64,000 nt of DNA, taken from Moraxella sp. VT-16-12. GTDB lineage: Bacteria > Pseudomonadota > Gammaproteobacteria > Pseudomonadales > Moraxellaceae. The notes below the pieces were generated by a model that saw only the letters and a program-made list of their open reading frames with translations, was not told where the DNA came from and did not search any database. Shown here piece by piece: positions 36,627 to 44,837 of the stretch. The stretch spans positions 186,001-250,000 of the forward strand of contig NZ_NKHK02000001.1 in NCBI RefSeq assembly GCF_002224245.2, in the 5' to 3' direction. The position numbers and the translations under genes are program-made. How positions within the stretch are numbered: position 1 is the first letter of the stretch; every line of letters begins with the position of its first letter.

Positions 36627-37061
36627 ATGGATAACGCTCAAAAAGAAACAATCACCCATTTAATCAATGAGCTGATAAAAGGCGATTATTCAGAAGAAGA
36701 AATAAATAGGATTTATACTAAGCTTGATAAACTCATCATTGACCCTAAATGGAGCGATTATATCTTTTGGAGCAATGATTGTTTTGATTCAAATGATGGC
36801 TTTGTTAGTCATGTATTTTTTGATAAAATTGAGCAATATCAACTGTCTGATGAATATAAAAGAGACCAATATGTCATTTCTTTGGTGAATAATTTATTAC
36901 AAAGAAACTTTCAATACAAATCAGAGATGGATATTGTTAATGAGCTAAACAAGCTATTACCAAATACTGATTGGATTGATTATTTGTTTGTTAGCAAAAT
37001 ATGCCTTGATGAACACGGTGCTTTATATGAGCATAATTTTATTAATTTAGTTTTTGGATAG
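36627..37061 (+). CDS. Unknown acidic protein made of two tandem homologous halves
   Basis: I do not recognise a family. The 144-residue cytosolic protein is an internal duplication. Residues 9-68 (ITHLINELIKGDYSEEEINR through DPKWSDYIFWSND to HVFFDKI) align with residues 83-143 (VISLVNNLLQRNFQYKSEMD through NTDWIDYLFVSKI to HNFINLVF). It is acidic and visibly richer in A+T than its neighbours map and glnD, which suggests later acquisition. Small acidic duplicated proteins of this style are often immunity or antitoxin proteins, but no toxin gene is adjacent, so that is only a possibility. An AAAGGA ribosome site precedes it. Confidence 0.7.
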   Translation: MDNAQKETITHLINELIKGDYSEEEINRIYTKLDKLIIDPKWSDYIFWSNDCFDSNDGFVSHVFFDKIEQYQLSDEYKRDQYVISLVNNLLQRNFQYKSEMDIVNELNKLLPNTDWIDYLFVSKICLDEHGALYEHNFINLVFG

Positions 37062-37128
37062 TTTTAGATAAATTTATTGTTAATTACCCATATTTGATAA
37101 CACTTTTTAATTTTTACTTAAAAATAGT

Positions 37129-39777
37129 ATGATTTCATCTCATTTTTTACCTTCTTTACCACCATTTAGCACCGCAGACTACAAAAACCATCTGCACACA
37201 CTTAATGAGAGCATAGACCACCAAATCACTTTGTTGGGATTGCAAGCAGTAGAAAACATTGACCAGTTTATACAGCTTCGCACACAAACAATGGACGACA
37301 TGCTCGCTCAGGTATTTGCTCAGGTTTTATCAGATGAACTTGCTTTGTTTGCCATAGGTGGCTATGGGCGTGGGGAGCTTTTTCCTTATTCTGATGTGGA
37401 TATGTTGATACTGGGCAAAGACATACAAAAACACCAAGCTGCCATCGAACGCTTTGTGGCAACGCTTTGGGATATTGGTATCACGCCTGCCATCTCTGTA
37501 CACAGCACAGATACGCTGGCAGATGGCATGAATGAGCCAAGCTTTGCCACGGCGGTGCTTGATACGCGTTTTATCGTAGGCAACACCAGTTTGGCAGACA
37601 CACCAACAAATACGCTGAGCAAACTTTGGACGATACAGCAGTTTTATCATGCCAAAATCCACGAAGCCAAAGCTCGCCATCTGTCGCACTACGGTACTGA
37701 GTATCACCTAGAACCCAATATCAAAAACGGCGTGGGCGGACTTAGAGACCTTCACATCATTCATTGGCTAAACCGTTTTTATGCTTTGTGCCACAAGCCA
37801 CGCCCCAATCTAAATATCACTCATCATGCTTTAACATTGGATAATGCCAGACGCTTTTTTTGGGTGGTGCGTCATCATCTGCACGCCTTATCTGCTCGCC
37901 CTAATGAAGTGATACATTTTGACAAACAACCCAAAATTGCCATGCGTTTAGGTATCCTAAAAGACAATCCAAGCCCCAACGCCCATGCCGAAGCACTCAT
38001 GCGACAGTATTATCATCATGCAATGACAACAGCAAGTTTATCAGAGTTGATGTGTGATGATTTTGCTGAGAAATATTTGGGCTTACCATGCAAAACGCTT
38101 GTGCTAGATGACGATTTTTATCAGCTTACTGTCAAAGATGACGTACAAATTGCCATACAAGATGGGGATTTGTTCATCAAAAAGCCATCTGCCATGCTTA
38201 GGATTTTTTTGGCGATGGGTCAATTTGGCATTAAAAAAATCCAAGCCAACACACTAACACACTTATCACTTGCCGTACATTTGATAGATGATGATTATCG
38301 AGCCAACCCTACCCATAAGGCGTTATTTTTGGCAAATTTGCAAGAAAATAACTACCTGTTTCATCGCCTACGCCTGATGAAACGCTTTGGGGTGTTGGGG
38401 GCGTATCTGCCTGCGTTTAGGGATATTATGGGGCTTAGTCAGTATGATTTGTTTCATTGTTATACGGTGGACGCTCATACGTTGTATTTGGTGCGTATTT
38501 TGCACCGTTTTGGCGACCTTGATAATGATGAATATCAACAAAAATTTGGTTTGGTCAGTCAGATTTACCAGCACATTCACCGCAAGGACATTTTAAATAT
38601 CTGTGCCATATTTCATGACATTGCCAAAGGGCGAGATGGCGACCATAGCCAGCTTGGGGCGGTAGATGTCTATGAGTTTTGTATGAGTCATGGCATGAGT
38701 CAAGATGACAGCGAATTTGCGTCGTGGTTGGTTCGTCATCATCTGACCATGTCGCTGACTGCTCAAAAAAAGGACATTTATGACCCTGATGTGATTGGTC
38801 ATTTTGCTCGTTTGGTGGGGAGCATTACTCGTCTAAACCATCTGTATGTGCTGACGGTCGCTGATATGAATGCCACCAACAGCCAGCTTTGGAATACGTG
38901 GCGAGCCAGTTTGTTAAAACAGCTTTATCTTAGCACGCACAAGGCACTCATGGGCGAGATGGGCGACCCACAAACCATCATTCATCGCCGTAAAGTCAAT
39001 ACCCAAGCCATCACGCAGACCCCAAAAACTGTGCTTGATGAGCTGTGGCAGGGTTTTGGTGATGAATACTTTTTGACCCAAAAATCCACCGACATCGCTT
39101 GGCAAACCACCGAGATTTTACGCCATGCACACACATTATCCACCGCTCCCATCATCAGCTTAAAGCCCCACAGCGATTTGGCGTTAGATGCGATTTTATT
39201 ATTTATCTGTGTGCCTGACCAAGATGATTTGTTTGCCACCATCGTTTGTGTGCTGGATAAATTGGGATTATCGGTACTAGATGCTAATATTTTGACCGCA
39301 CATATTGCTGGCTTTGAGTGTGCCTTGGACAGCTACATTGTCATTGACCGCTTTGCCAAACGTGATGATAAAGGTGCTCTTATGAGTGATTTTTTAAGCG
39401 ACCGCTGCCGTCAGGACGAGCTAAAACTTGCTTTATGTCAAGCCTTTGATGGTCATGATTGCCAAGTTAGCACCAGCCTAGAAAATCACACGCTTCGGCA
39501 TTTTACTGTGCCAACTAAGATAGACATCAGCCCTGCCAAAAGCCATGCTCATATTGGTCATCACGTTTTAAATCTTGTTGCCAAAGACCGTCCTGCTTTG
39601 CTTGCCAAAGTGGGTCAAGTATTTCGCCAACACGACATTAAAGTACATAAAGCAAGGATTACGACCATGGGTGAACGTGCCGAAGATGTGTTTTATATCA
39701 GCGATGAGCATGGCAAAACCCTAAGTGATGACAGGCTTGATGAATTAAAGATGGGTTTGGTTGCGGTTTTGGGCTAA
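37129..39777 (+). CDS. glnD: [Protein-PII] uridylyltransferase / uridylyl-removing enzyme
   Basis: GlnD senses glutamine and uridylylates or deuridylylates PII proteins, setting nitrogen control. The nucleotidyltransferase motif GGYGRGELFPYSDVDML lies at residues 77-93. GVGGLRDLHIIHWL follows near 201. The HD domain (FHDIAKGRDGDHSQLG) lies near 495. Two ACT domains sit at the C-terminus, the second starting near HVLNLVAKDRPALLAKVG. The 882 residues match E. coli GlnD. No strong ribosome site is visible. Confidence 0.96.
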   Translation: MISSHFLPSLPPFSTADYKNHLHTLNESIDHQITLLGLQAVENIDQFIQLRTQTMDDMLAQVFAQVLSDELALFAIGGYGRGELFPYSDVDMLILGKDIQKHQAAIERFVATLWDIGITPAISVHSTDTLADGMNEPSFATAVLDTRFIVGNTSLADTPTNTLSKLWTIQQFYHAKIHEAKARHLSHYGTEYHLEPNIKNGVGGLRDLHIIHWLNRFYALCHKPRPNLNITHHALTLDNARRFFWVVRHHLHALSARPNEVIHFDKQPKIAMRLGILKDNPSPNAHAEALMRQYYHHAMTTASLSELMCDDFAEKYLGLPCKTLVLDDDFYQLTVKDDVQIAIQDGDLFIKKPSAMLRIFLAMGQFGIKKIQANTLTHLSLAVHLIDDDYRANPTHKALFLANLQENNYLFHRLRLMKRFGVLGAYLPAFRDIMGLSQYDLFHCYTVDAHTLYLVRILHRFGDLDNDEYQQKFGLVSQIYQHIHRKDILNICAIFHDIAKGRDGDHSQLGAVDVYEFCMSHGMSQDDSEFASWLVRHHLTMSLTAQKKDIYDPDVIGHFARLVGSITRLNHLYVLTVADMNATNSQLWNTWRASLLKQLYLSTHKALMGEMGDPQTIIHRRKVNTQAITQTPKTVLDELWQGFGDEYFLTQKSTDIAWQTTEILRHAHTLSTAPIISLKPHSDLALDAILLFICVPDQDDLFATIVCVLDKLGLSVLDANILTAHIAGFECALDSYIVIDRFAKRDDKGALMSDFLSDRCRQDELKLALCQAFDGHDCQVSTSLENHTLRHFTVPTKIDISPAKSHAHIGHHVLNLVAKDRPALLAKVGQVFRQHDIKVHKARITTMGERAEDVFYISDEHGKTLSDDRLDELKMGLVAVLG

Positions 39778-39813
39778 ATCTTTTAAAATAATACGCATTT
39801 AACCATCATAATC

Positions 39814-40602
39814 ATGAAGCGATTTATTTTTCTTGTTGGTGCTGTTTGGGCAACGGTGGCGTCTGCCAACTTTTATGAAGTGGACGAAAAAAACGCCTGC
39901 GAAAACACCATCACATTGCCACAAGGCTACACATTTAGCGAATTTACCCCAGATTGTCAGTACGACCAAAATCTCACGCCCATCAAAGCAGGCGAGCTTT
40001 ATGGCTATGCCAATGCCCAAGGCGACATTAAAATAGCCCCACGTTTTGAGATGGCGTACGGCTTTGATGAAGGGTTGGCATTGGTAAAAGCAGGCGGTAA
40101 ATATGGCTACATTAATGCCACAGGCAAATTTACCATCAAGCCCATTTATGATGACGCATGGGGATTTTTAGACGGTCAAGCCAAAGTGATACAGCAGGGC
40201 AAACATGGTTTTATAGATAAAACAGGTAAATTTGCCATCAAGCCTGTCTATGATGACATGGGGATTTGGTTTGAAAATGGGCTCATTCCTGCCAAAAAAG
40301 GCAATAAATGGGGGTTTATTGATAAACAAGGCAAAACCAAAATCCCATTTATTTATGATGTCGCTGATGGATTTAGTGAAAATATGGCGGTCGTGGGACT
40401 AAATAAAATAAACAGCCACGCCCCCAAATTTGGCTATATCAATGCTCAGGGCGATGTGGTGTTGCCCATCAATTACGATACTGCCAGTGCTTTTGTGGAT
40501 GGCGTGGCGATGGTGATGAGTGAAGGTCTGCTACATCACATTAACCCCCAAGGTCAAAAAGTTGCCCCCACATCAGGTTTATTAGATGTGGGCAGCCCCT
40601 GA
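39814..40602 (+). CDS. Exported WG-repeat protein
   Basis: This 262-residue protein has a signal peptide (FIFLVGAVWATVASA). Five to six WG repeats of about 30-45 residues follow, each of the form KYGYINATGKFTIKPIYDDA or KWGFIDKQGKTKIPFIYDVA. WG repeats fold as beta-structures with unknown ligands. The last repeat is degenerate, and the 3' end overlaps the convergent DUF4105 gene by 49 bp. Confidence 0.82.
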   Translation: MKRFIFLVGAVWATVASANFYEVDEKNACENTITLPQGYTFSEFTPDCQYDQNLTPIKAGELYGYANAQGDIKIAPRFEMAYGFDEGLALVKAGGKYGYINATGKFTIKPIYDDAWGFLDGQAKVIQQGKHGFIDKTGKFAIKPVYDDMGIWFENGLIPAKKGNKWGFIDKQGKTKIPFIYDVADGFSENMAVVGLNKINSHAPKFGYINAQGDVVLPINYDTASAFVDGVAMVMSEGLLHHINPQGQKVAPTSGLLDVGSP

Positions 40603-41591
40603 CGGATAAGCTGCGAAAACTCTGATGATGAGACGTGGCTGTTTTTGCCCAAATGAGCCACTTTGGGATTAGCATGAGCGTGTGTTCGCCAAACATCTAG
40701 CGGATGGGTGTTATCAATCGCTCCATGCTCATACAAATAAGATGACAATCGCCCTGAAACCACAATGCGATAATCCATGGGTATTTTATCAAACCCTTTA
40801 ATCATGTCATAAATCACCGTGGTGCAGTTACTGATTAAAGAATGATAAAATTTTGGCGTGTCATATAATGTTTGCCCATAATTTAAATAAGTTAAAAATA
40901 ATTGCTTGATTTTATCTTGGGGATAGTTGATTGGATAAATGGACACTTGTTCATTGCGGATATTGGTGCGAGTATAAATCAAATCCATCTCATCCCCAGC
41001 AATGATGGATAAATCATATAAGCGAAAAAACCCACCAATGGTAGAAAAATCTTCGTGAGTCTCTTTACGAGCTTCTACCGACAACACCAATCTGTCTATA
41101 TTGCCATTGTCATTTTCAAAGCCAAATGACAGCATGATATGAGCAATGTCATCGCTCCCCCAAGTTGTGCTAATCATATCCAAATATTTAAGCTGTCGCA
41201 TATCATAGTTGCGAGTTTCCCATTGCTCAGTATAACCATCATCATGCCAATGAAAATTACGCACATGATGAATGCTAATCATATCCCCTTGTTTGTGATG
41301 GGTGAATTGATGACGAAACTCATCTTGCCACGCTCTGTTGTTGCTTGGTGTCATCATCATAAACCAAACAAACACCATTGCAATCATCAGCCAAAATAAT
41401 ATACGAATGTTGGTCGGTGTTATCCATGATAATTGATAAATACTTTTAATTTGATGTATTGATAATATTGCCAAAATAAATGTGAAAAATATGATGAGAT
41501 AGGTGGCATTCCCCAAAGGCAGATGCACCCACAATGCCAAACACGCCCATAATGCCACCATCAAATATAATATGCCGAATAATATTGCCAT
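40554..41591 (-). CDS. DUF4105 membrane protein
   Basis: This 345-residue inner-membrane protein has three N-terminal helices (residues 2-30, 30-45 and 64-82). A large soluble domain follows with NYDMRQLKYLDMISTTWG and FGFENDNGNIDRLVLSVEAR, then SLISNCTTVIYDMI, all hallmarks of DUF4105. The cysteine in SNCTT is the conserved candidate nucleophile. It is named for the family only. Its 3' end runs into the WG-repeat gene on the other strand. Confidence 0.82.
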   Translation of the reverse strand: MAILFGILYLMVALWACLALWVHLPLGNATYLIIFFTFILAILSIHQIKSIYQLSWITPTNIRILFWLMIAMVFVWFMMMTPSNNRAWQDEFRHQFTHHKQGDMISIHHVRNFHWHDDGYTEQWETRNYDMRQLKYLDMISTTWGSDDIAHIMLSFGFENDNGNIDRLVLSVEARKETHEDFSTIGGFFRLYDLSIIAGDEMDLIYTRTNIRNEQVSIYPINYPQDKIKQLFLTYLNYGQTLYDTPKFYHSLISNCTTVIYDMIKGFDKIPMDYRIVVSGRLSSYLYEHGAIDNTHPLDVWRTHAHANPKVAHLGKNSHVSSSEFSQLIRQGLPTSNKPDVGATF

Positions 41592-41608
41592 AACACGCCT
41601 TGTGATAG

Positions 41609-42172
41609 TTATCTAAATTGACAGGTTAATAGATGGTCATTGACCATGCCAACCGCTTGCATAAACGCATAGCATGTTGTTGCTCCTATAAATTTAAATC
41701 CGTCCTTTTTTAATTGTTTGGATAATGCCAAACTGACATCTGTTTTGGTGGGAATGTCAGCGACATTTATGGGCTGATTGTCCTTGGGAAAACTGTCATA
41801 TTGATTAATGATTTGATATAAATAATCATAAAAAGAGCAATGTTTTGTGATGGATAAATATATTTTGGCATTATGAATGATGGCTTGTATTTTGGCTTTA
41901 TGACGAATAATGTCTTTATTATTCATCAGCTCATTGATTTTATCATCATCATAATCAGCAATTTTATCGGGATTAAATCCATCAAAGGCTTGATATAAAT
42001 CATCACGCTTTTTTAAAATAATCATCCAACTCAATCCTGATTGCATGCTCTCCAAACACAAACAGGCAAATAATACCTTATCATCAGTTACCACTTTGCC
42101 CCATTGTGTGTCATGATAATTCATATACATACGGTCAGATAAACACCACGGGCAACGCTGAATATGGGTCAT
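41609..42172 (-). CDS. tag: DNA-3-methyladenine glycosylase I
   Basis: Tag excises 3-methyladenine from alkylated DNA. The start MTHIQRCPWCLSDRMYMNYH contains the N-terminal zinc cysteine, and MNYHDTQWG supplies the histidine. LFACLCLESMQSGLSWMIIL is the family core, and GATTCYAFMQAVGMVNDHL provides the C-terminal zinc ligands. An in-frame ATG at 42214 would add 14 unrelated residues, so 42172 is chosen, giving 187 residues. A+T content is high here, as in the neighbouring DUF4105 gene. Confidence 0.93.
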   Translation of the reverse strand: MTHIQRCPWCLSDRMYMNYHDTQWGKVVTDDKVLFACLCLESMQSGLSWMIILKKRDDLYQAFDGFNPDKIADYDDDKINELMNNKDIIRHKAKIQAIIHNAKIYLSITKHCSFYDYLYQIINQYDSFPKDNQPINVADIPTKTDVSLALSKQLKKDGFKFIGATTCYAFMQAVGMVNDHLLTCQFR

Positions 42173-42260
42173 GGTTTTTGCTTTAATAATTTTTAAATTG
42201 TCATCATACCGCAAATTTGTTAAACTTGCACTTATTTTTATGGATATTTCGGGGAGTGAT

Positions 42261-42569
42261 ATGATTAAAACTCAGCCTATTGATGAGTTTAAGCCAACGG
42301 TTGATTTGGCGATTTGGGACGTCAGAGATACGGATAAATATCAAGAAGGGCATATCGCTTATGCGGTCAATATGCCGATTGAGTGTATCAATGAAACAAC
42401 GCTGGCACAAACTTGTGGCGACATTTATGTGTTGTGTGGTGGTGGCACAAAAGCAGGGCGAGCTTGTGAGCTGCTAGAAAGCCTTGACCCCACTCGCACC
42501 TATGTTCATCTGACAGGTGGCACTCGTGGGGCGGCTGCATTAGGTTGGGAGCTGATAAAAGAAAAATAA
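42261..42569 (+). CDS. Rhodanese-like domain protein
   Basis: This 102-residue single-domain rhodanese has DLAIWDVRDTDKYQEGHIAYAVNMP (CH2A-type start) and IYVLCGGGTKAGRACELL with the active-site cysteine. It may carry persulfide sulfur; the acceptor is unknown. Start 42261 has GGGGAG four bases upstream. In-frame ATGs at 42240 and 42171 lack such a site. It is divergent from tag and is followed by the tRNA operon. Confidence 0.82.
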   Translation: MIKTQPIDEFKPTVDLAIWDVRDTDKYQEGHIAYAVNMPIECINETTLAQTCGDIYVLCGGGTKAGRACELLESLDPTRTYVHLTGGTRGAAALGWELIKEK

Positions 42570-42620
42570 ATTTAAAATCAATGGCTTATAAATTTTTTAT
42601 CAAATTTTTAAAATAACTCA

Positions 42621-42648
42621 TTGACACTTATTAAATTTCGGCTATAAT
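42621..42648 (+). promoter_or_regulatory. Consensus promoter of the tRNA operon
   Basis: A perfect TTGACA (42621-42626) and a perfect TATAAT (42643-42648) are 16 bp apart, 38 bp upstream of tRNA-Pro. This strength is expected for stable RNA. Confidence 0.92.
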
Positions 42649-42686
42649 ACGCACCACTAACAACAACTTCATGTTGCTAAGTAAAT

Positions 42687-42763
42687 CGGGGCGTAGCGCA
42701 GCTTGGTAGCGCATCTGCTTTGGGAGCAGAGGGTCGGGGGTTCAAATCCCTCCGCCCCGACCA
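42687..42763 (+). tRNA. tRNA-Pro (TGG)
   Basis: This 77-nt tRNA has acceptor CGGGGCG/CGCCCCG, discriminator A and encoded CCA. Anticodon loop TTTGGGA gives anticodon TGG, and GGGGTTCAAATCCCT forms the T arm. It reads CCA and CCG codons. Confidence 0.97.
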
Positions 42764-42766
42764 TTT

Positions 42767-42787
42767 AAGCCTAGTTAGGCTTTTTTT
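42767..42787 (+). terminator. Terminator-like hairpin between tRNA-Pro and tRNA-Arg
   Basis: AAGCCT (42767-42772) and AGGCTT (42777-42782) pair around a four-base loop and are followed by seven T (42781-42787). It is a compact intrinsic terminator inside the tRNA cluster. It would reduce transcription of tRNA-Arg and tRNA-His unless they have their own promoter. Confidence 0.65.
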
Positions 42788-42802
42788 GTTAGTAAATACC
42801 GA

Positions 42803-42879
42803 GCGCCTGTAGCTCAGTTGGATAGAGCATCCGCCTTCTAAGCGGGTGGTCGCAGGTTCGAATCCTGCCAGGCGTGCCA
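42803..42879 (+). tRNA. tRNA-Arg (TCT)
   Basis: This 77-nt tRNA has acceptor GCGCCTG/CAGGCGT with a terminal G-T pair, encoded CCA, anticodon loop TTCTAAG region with anticodon TCT, and GCAGGTTCGAATCCTGC as T arm. It reads AGA and AGG. Confidence 0.96.
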
Positions 42880-42907
42880 TTTGCCTGTTACAAAACAAAT
42901 CATTATG

Positions 42908-42983
42908 GTGGGTATAGCTCAGTTGGTAGAGCCCCGGATTGTGATTCCGGTTGTCGTGGGTTCAAGTCCCATTACTCACCCCA
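42908..42983 (+). tRNA. tRNA-His (GTG)
   Basis: This 76-nt tRNA has acceptor GTGGGTA/TACTCAC. The base before it (42907) is G, matching the extra G-1 of histidine tRNAs opposite C73. Anticodon GTG sits in the loop of GGATTGTGATTCC, and CCA is encoded. Confidence 0.97.
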
Positions 42984-42993
42984 TATTAAATAA

Positions 42994-43024
42994 AACGGTT
43001 CATGGTGGTTCATGAACCGTTTTT
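42994..43024 (+). terminator. Terminator of the tRNA operon
   Basis: AACGGTTCATG (42994-43004) and CATGAACCGTT (43011-43021) form an eleven-base stem with a six-base loop and end in a T-run. Confidence 0.92.
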
Positions 43025-43192
43025 GACGTCTCGTCTATCAATCATTCAATCATCAATGCTTACATCACGATAAATAACAATAAATAATCTATTTTCCCCC
43101 ATGACAAACATTAAGTACAAATCCTTGTACGTGATTTTTGGGCATGATAGAATAAGACATCAATATGAATCCATCAAAATGGGAGCGTGTTT

Positions 43193-43594
43193 ATGCTTAG
43201 AATGTTGGTAGGTGTTGGTCTGCTTTGTTTGGCTCAAACCGCCCTAGCGGACAGCTATTGGAATCATAATGGCTCGGTCATGAGATTGGTGGCTGAGGGC
43301 AATCAGCGTTATTTTTACTATCATCAGCCTTCGGACAAAATGCAAAAAGCGGGCGTTTATGCAGGTGAGCTTTTGTTTGATGGTACTAAGCAGGGCAATC
43401 ACTATCATGGTACGGCACGAGTGTTTTCACAATACTGCCAAGAGCCTTTGACCTATGGCGTTTCGGGCAATGTTTCCCCAAACCAAACCAAAATCACCCT
43501 AATCGGCACGCGTGAAAAATACGCAAAAGGTTGCCGTGCCACAGGAAAGATCACCAAAGACACCTTGGTATTTACCTACCTGTATTCTGATTGA
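43193..43594 (+). CDS. Small secreted protein of unknown function
   Basis: This 133-residue protein has a signal peptide (MLVGVGLLCLAQTALA-DSYW) and a beta-rich body with two cysteines (FSQYCQEP and AKGCRATG), probably one disulfide. SYWNHNGSVMRLVAEGNQRYFYYHQP and a later GTARVFSQYC resemble small exported proteins that I cannot name. The start ATG at 43193 has GGGAG seven bases upstream; the in-frame GTG at 43187 is too close to that site. Confidence 0.7.
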   Translation: MLRMLVGVGLLCLAQTALADSYWNHNGSVMRLVAEGNQRYFYYHQPSDKMQKAGVYAGELLFDGTKQGNHYHGTARVFSQYCQEPLTYGVSGNVSPNQTKITLIGTREKYAKGCRATGKITKDTLVFTYLYSD

Positions 43595-43779
43595 TGATTA
43601 AGATTGGACATCATCTTGTTAAATGCGGTCAAATTTACAAGATGGTCTGTAAAACGCAGTTGAGCATCATAAATCACTTAAAAATCATCATCAGGCGAAA
43701 TTTGGCGTGTATTTTATAAATTGTTTAAAATCAAACAGTTAGCATTAAGTATACGTCAAGTTTTATTTTGTGATTTTGC

Positions 43780-43808
43780 TTGTTATTTTGTTGATTTTTG
43801 CTTATACT
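43780..43808 (+). promoter_or_regulatory. Promoter of the universal stress protein gene
   Basis: TTGTTA (43780-43785) and TATACT (43803-43808) are 17 bp apart, 32 bp upstream of the start codon. AAGGAG lies at 43829-43834. Confidence 0.6.
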
Positions 43809-43840
43809 AAAAAGACCCTAATTACATTAAGGAGTTTTTC

Positions 43841-44293
43841 ATGTATCAACACGCTTTAATGGTTACTGATTTAAACGATGATACCGATTTGGTTGCCCAA
43901 AAAGCCAAATGGATTTTGGAATCATCGCCTGCCACACAGCTTTCTGTGCTTCACGTGGTAGAGGAGACCATGTTGGGCTTTGGTTACGAGCTTATCCCTG
44001 CGACTGCTTTACATGAAGAGATTGACGATGAGCGTTGTCGTATGGCTCGCACTCGTTTGGCGGAAGTTTTGGCAAGAAACAATCTGCAAGCCCACGATGC
44101 CAAAATCAAAACCGCCATTTCAGGACGTAAAGGCATCATAGATTACTGCAAAAGCCACGCCATTGACTTAGTTATCATCGGTCGCCACAAACGCACAGGG
44201 TTGTCAGCGTGGCTGACAGGAGCGACCGCAGACAGCATTTTGCCTGATGTGGATGCCGATTTTTTGGTGGTGCAGTTGGCACAAGTGGACTAA
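43841..44293 (+). CDS. Universal stress protein (UspA family)
   Basis: This is a 150-residue cytosolic alpha/beta protein. YQHALMVTDLNDDTDLVAQKA opens the fold, LSVLHVVEETMLGFGYEL is the second strand region, and DLVIIGRHKRTGLSAWLTGATA is the C-terminal nucleotide-binding loop of the G-2X-G-9X-G(S/T) kind. Such proteins rise under starvation or oxidative stress. It is monocistronic, with its own promoter and terminator. Confidence 0.9.
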   Translation: MYQHALMVTDLNDDTDLVAQKAKWILESSPATQLSVLHVVEETMLGFGYELIPATALHEEIDDERCRMARTRLAEVLARNNLQAHDAKIKTAISGRKGIIDYCKSHAIDLVIIGRHKRTGLSAWLTGATADSILPDVDADFLVVQLAQVD

Positions 44294-44305
44294 GTGGCAT
44301 TAAAG

Positions 44306-44332
44306 AAAAGGGCGGATATTCTGCCCTTTTTT
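44306..44332 (+). terminator. Terminator of the universal stress protein gene
   Basis: AAAAGGGC (44306-44313) and GCCCTTTT (44323-44330) pair, with extra inner pairs and a five-base loop, followed by T. Confidence 0.9.
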
Positions 44333-44365
44333 ATGGGGATTTTATTTAAATGTTTTAAAAATATC

Positions 44366-44393
44366 TTGACTTTTTATTTTAAAGTCTTATTAT
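44366..44393 (+). promoter_or_regulatory. Promoter of the rtcB leader
   Basis: TTGACT (44366-44371) and TATTAT (44388-44393) are 16 bp apart. A transcript would start near 44400, about 440 bp before rtcB. Confidence 0.6.
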
Positions 44394-44460
44394 ATGCGTA
44401 TCGTTGATTATCTTTTATGGATAATTTGTCATTCACCCAAACAGCAATAGGAGTAAAACA

Positions 44461-44532
44461 ATGTCTGTTCTTAATTTTACAACACATAAGACAAGCCGTA
44501 TTGATTGTTTGGGCAAGGTTTATTTTATTTAA
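44461..44532 (+). CDS. 23-codon leader ORF upstream of rtcB
   Basis: An AGGAG site (44449-44453) stands exactly seven bases before an ATG that opens a 23-codon frame ending in TAA. The peptide starts MSVLNFTTHKTSRIDCLGK and ends with a short hydrophobic/aromatic tail (residues 20-23). It is neither a membrane toxin nor a run of one amino acid like classic biosynthetic leader peptides. A strong terminator begins 27 bp after its stop. The layout of promoter, short ORF, terminator and structured spacer before rtcB is that of a leader-peptide or attenuation unit. It could instead be an independent small protein gene. I do not recognise the peptide. Confidence 0.55.
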   Translation: MSVLNFTTHKTSRIDCLGKVYFI

Positions 44533-44559
44533 CTTTCATAAAATAACCCCATTCATCTT

Positions 44560-44601
44560 ACGGTGTTAAAGCCTGTTATATCAAGGCTGACACCGTTTTT
44601 T
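44560..44601 (+). terminator. Terminator in the rtcB leader
   Basis: ACGGTGT (44560-44566) pairs with ACACCGT (44590-44596), and inside it AGCCT pairs with AGGCT around a nine-base loop. A T-run follows. It stops transcription 27 bp after the short ORF and 237 bp before rtcB, so it is either the end of a small gene or an attenuator. Confidence 0.85.
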
Positions 44602-44615
44602 ATTGCCCAAATTTT

Positions 44616-44650
44616 ATTAAACTATTGGTAGTCAAATACCATGGTTTAAT
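44616..44650 (+). promoter_or_regulatory. Second hairpin in the rtcB leader
   Basis: ATTAAAC (44616-44622) pairs with GTTTAAT (44644-44650), and inside it TGGTA (44626-44630) pairs with TACCA (44637-44641), separated by a small internal loop. There is no T-tract immediately after. It could be a regulatory element or a processing site. Confidence 0.5.
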
Positions 44651-44719
44651 TTAAACGTCTTATTCGGTTTTTTCTTTTTTTATAAATCAATCTTGTCGCT
44701 TTTTTATTTAAAAAGTGAT

Positions 44720-44801
44720 GGGGGAATTATTGTCTTTTTAATTGATGAATTGCTAAAAATGGTTAATTTTTGGTAAGGGGGTTTATTGTCTTTTTTTTAA
44801 T
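44720..44801 (+). repeat. Imperfect direct repeat before rtcB
   Basis: GGGGGAATTATTGTCTTTTT (44720-44739) and GGGGGTTTATTGTCTTTTTT (44777-44796) are near-copies 57 bp apart, each a G5 block, TTATTGTC and a T-run. The second copy ends 36 bp before the rtcB start. They may be protein or RNA binding sites. The stretch otherwise has no ORF. Confidence 0.6.
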
Positions 44802-44837
44802 AGACCTACCAAGTCAATTTGTTAGAGAAATATCAAT

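Noticed and set aside
44338-44837. Type I toxin hypothesis for the 23-codon ORF
   Set aside because: The peptide lacks the hydrophobic membrane helix of such toxins, and no antisense promoter/RNA pair is evident; kept only as a leader or small-protein candidate.
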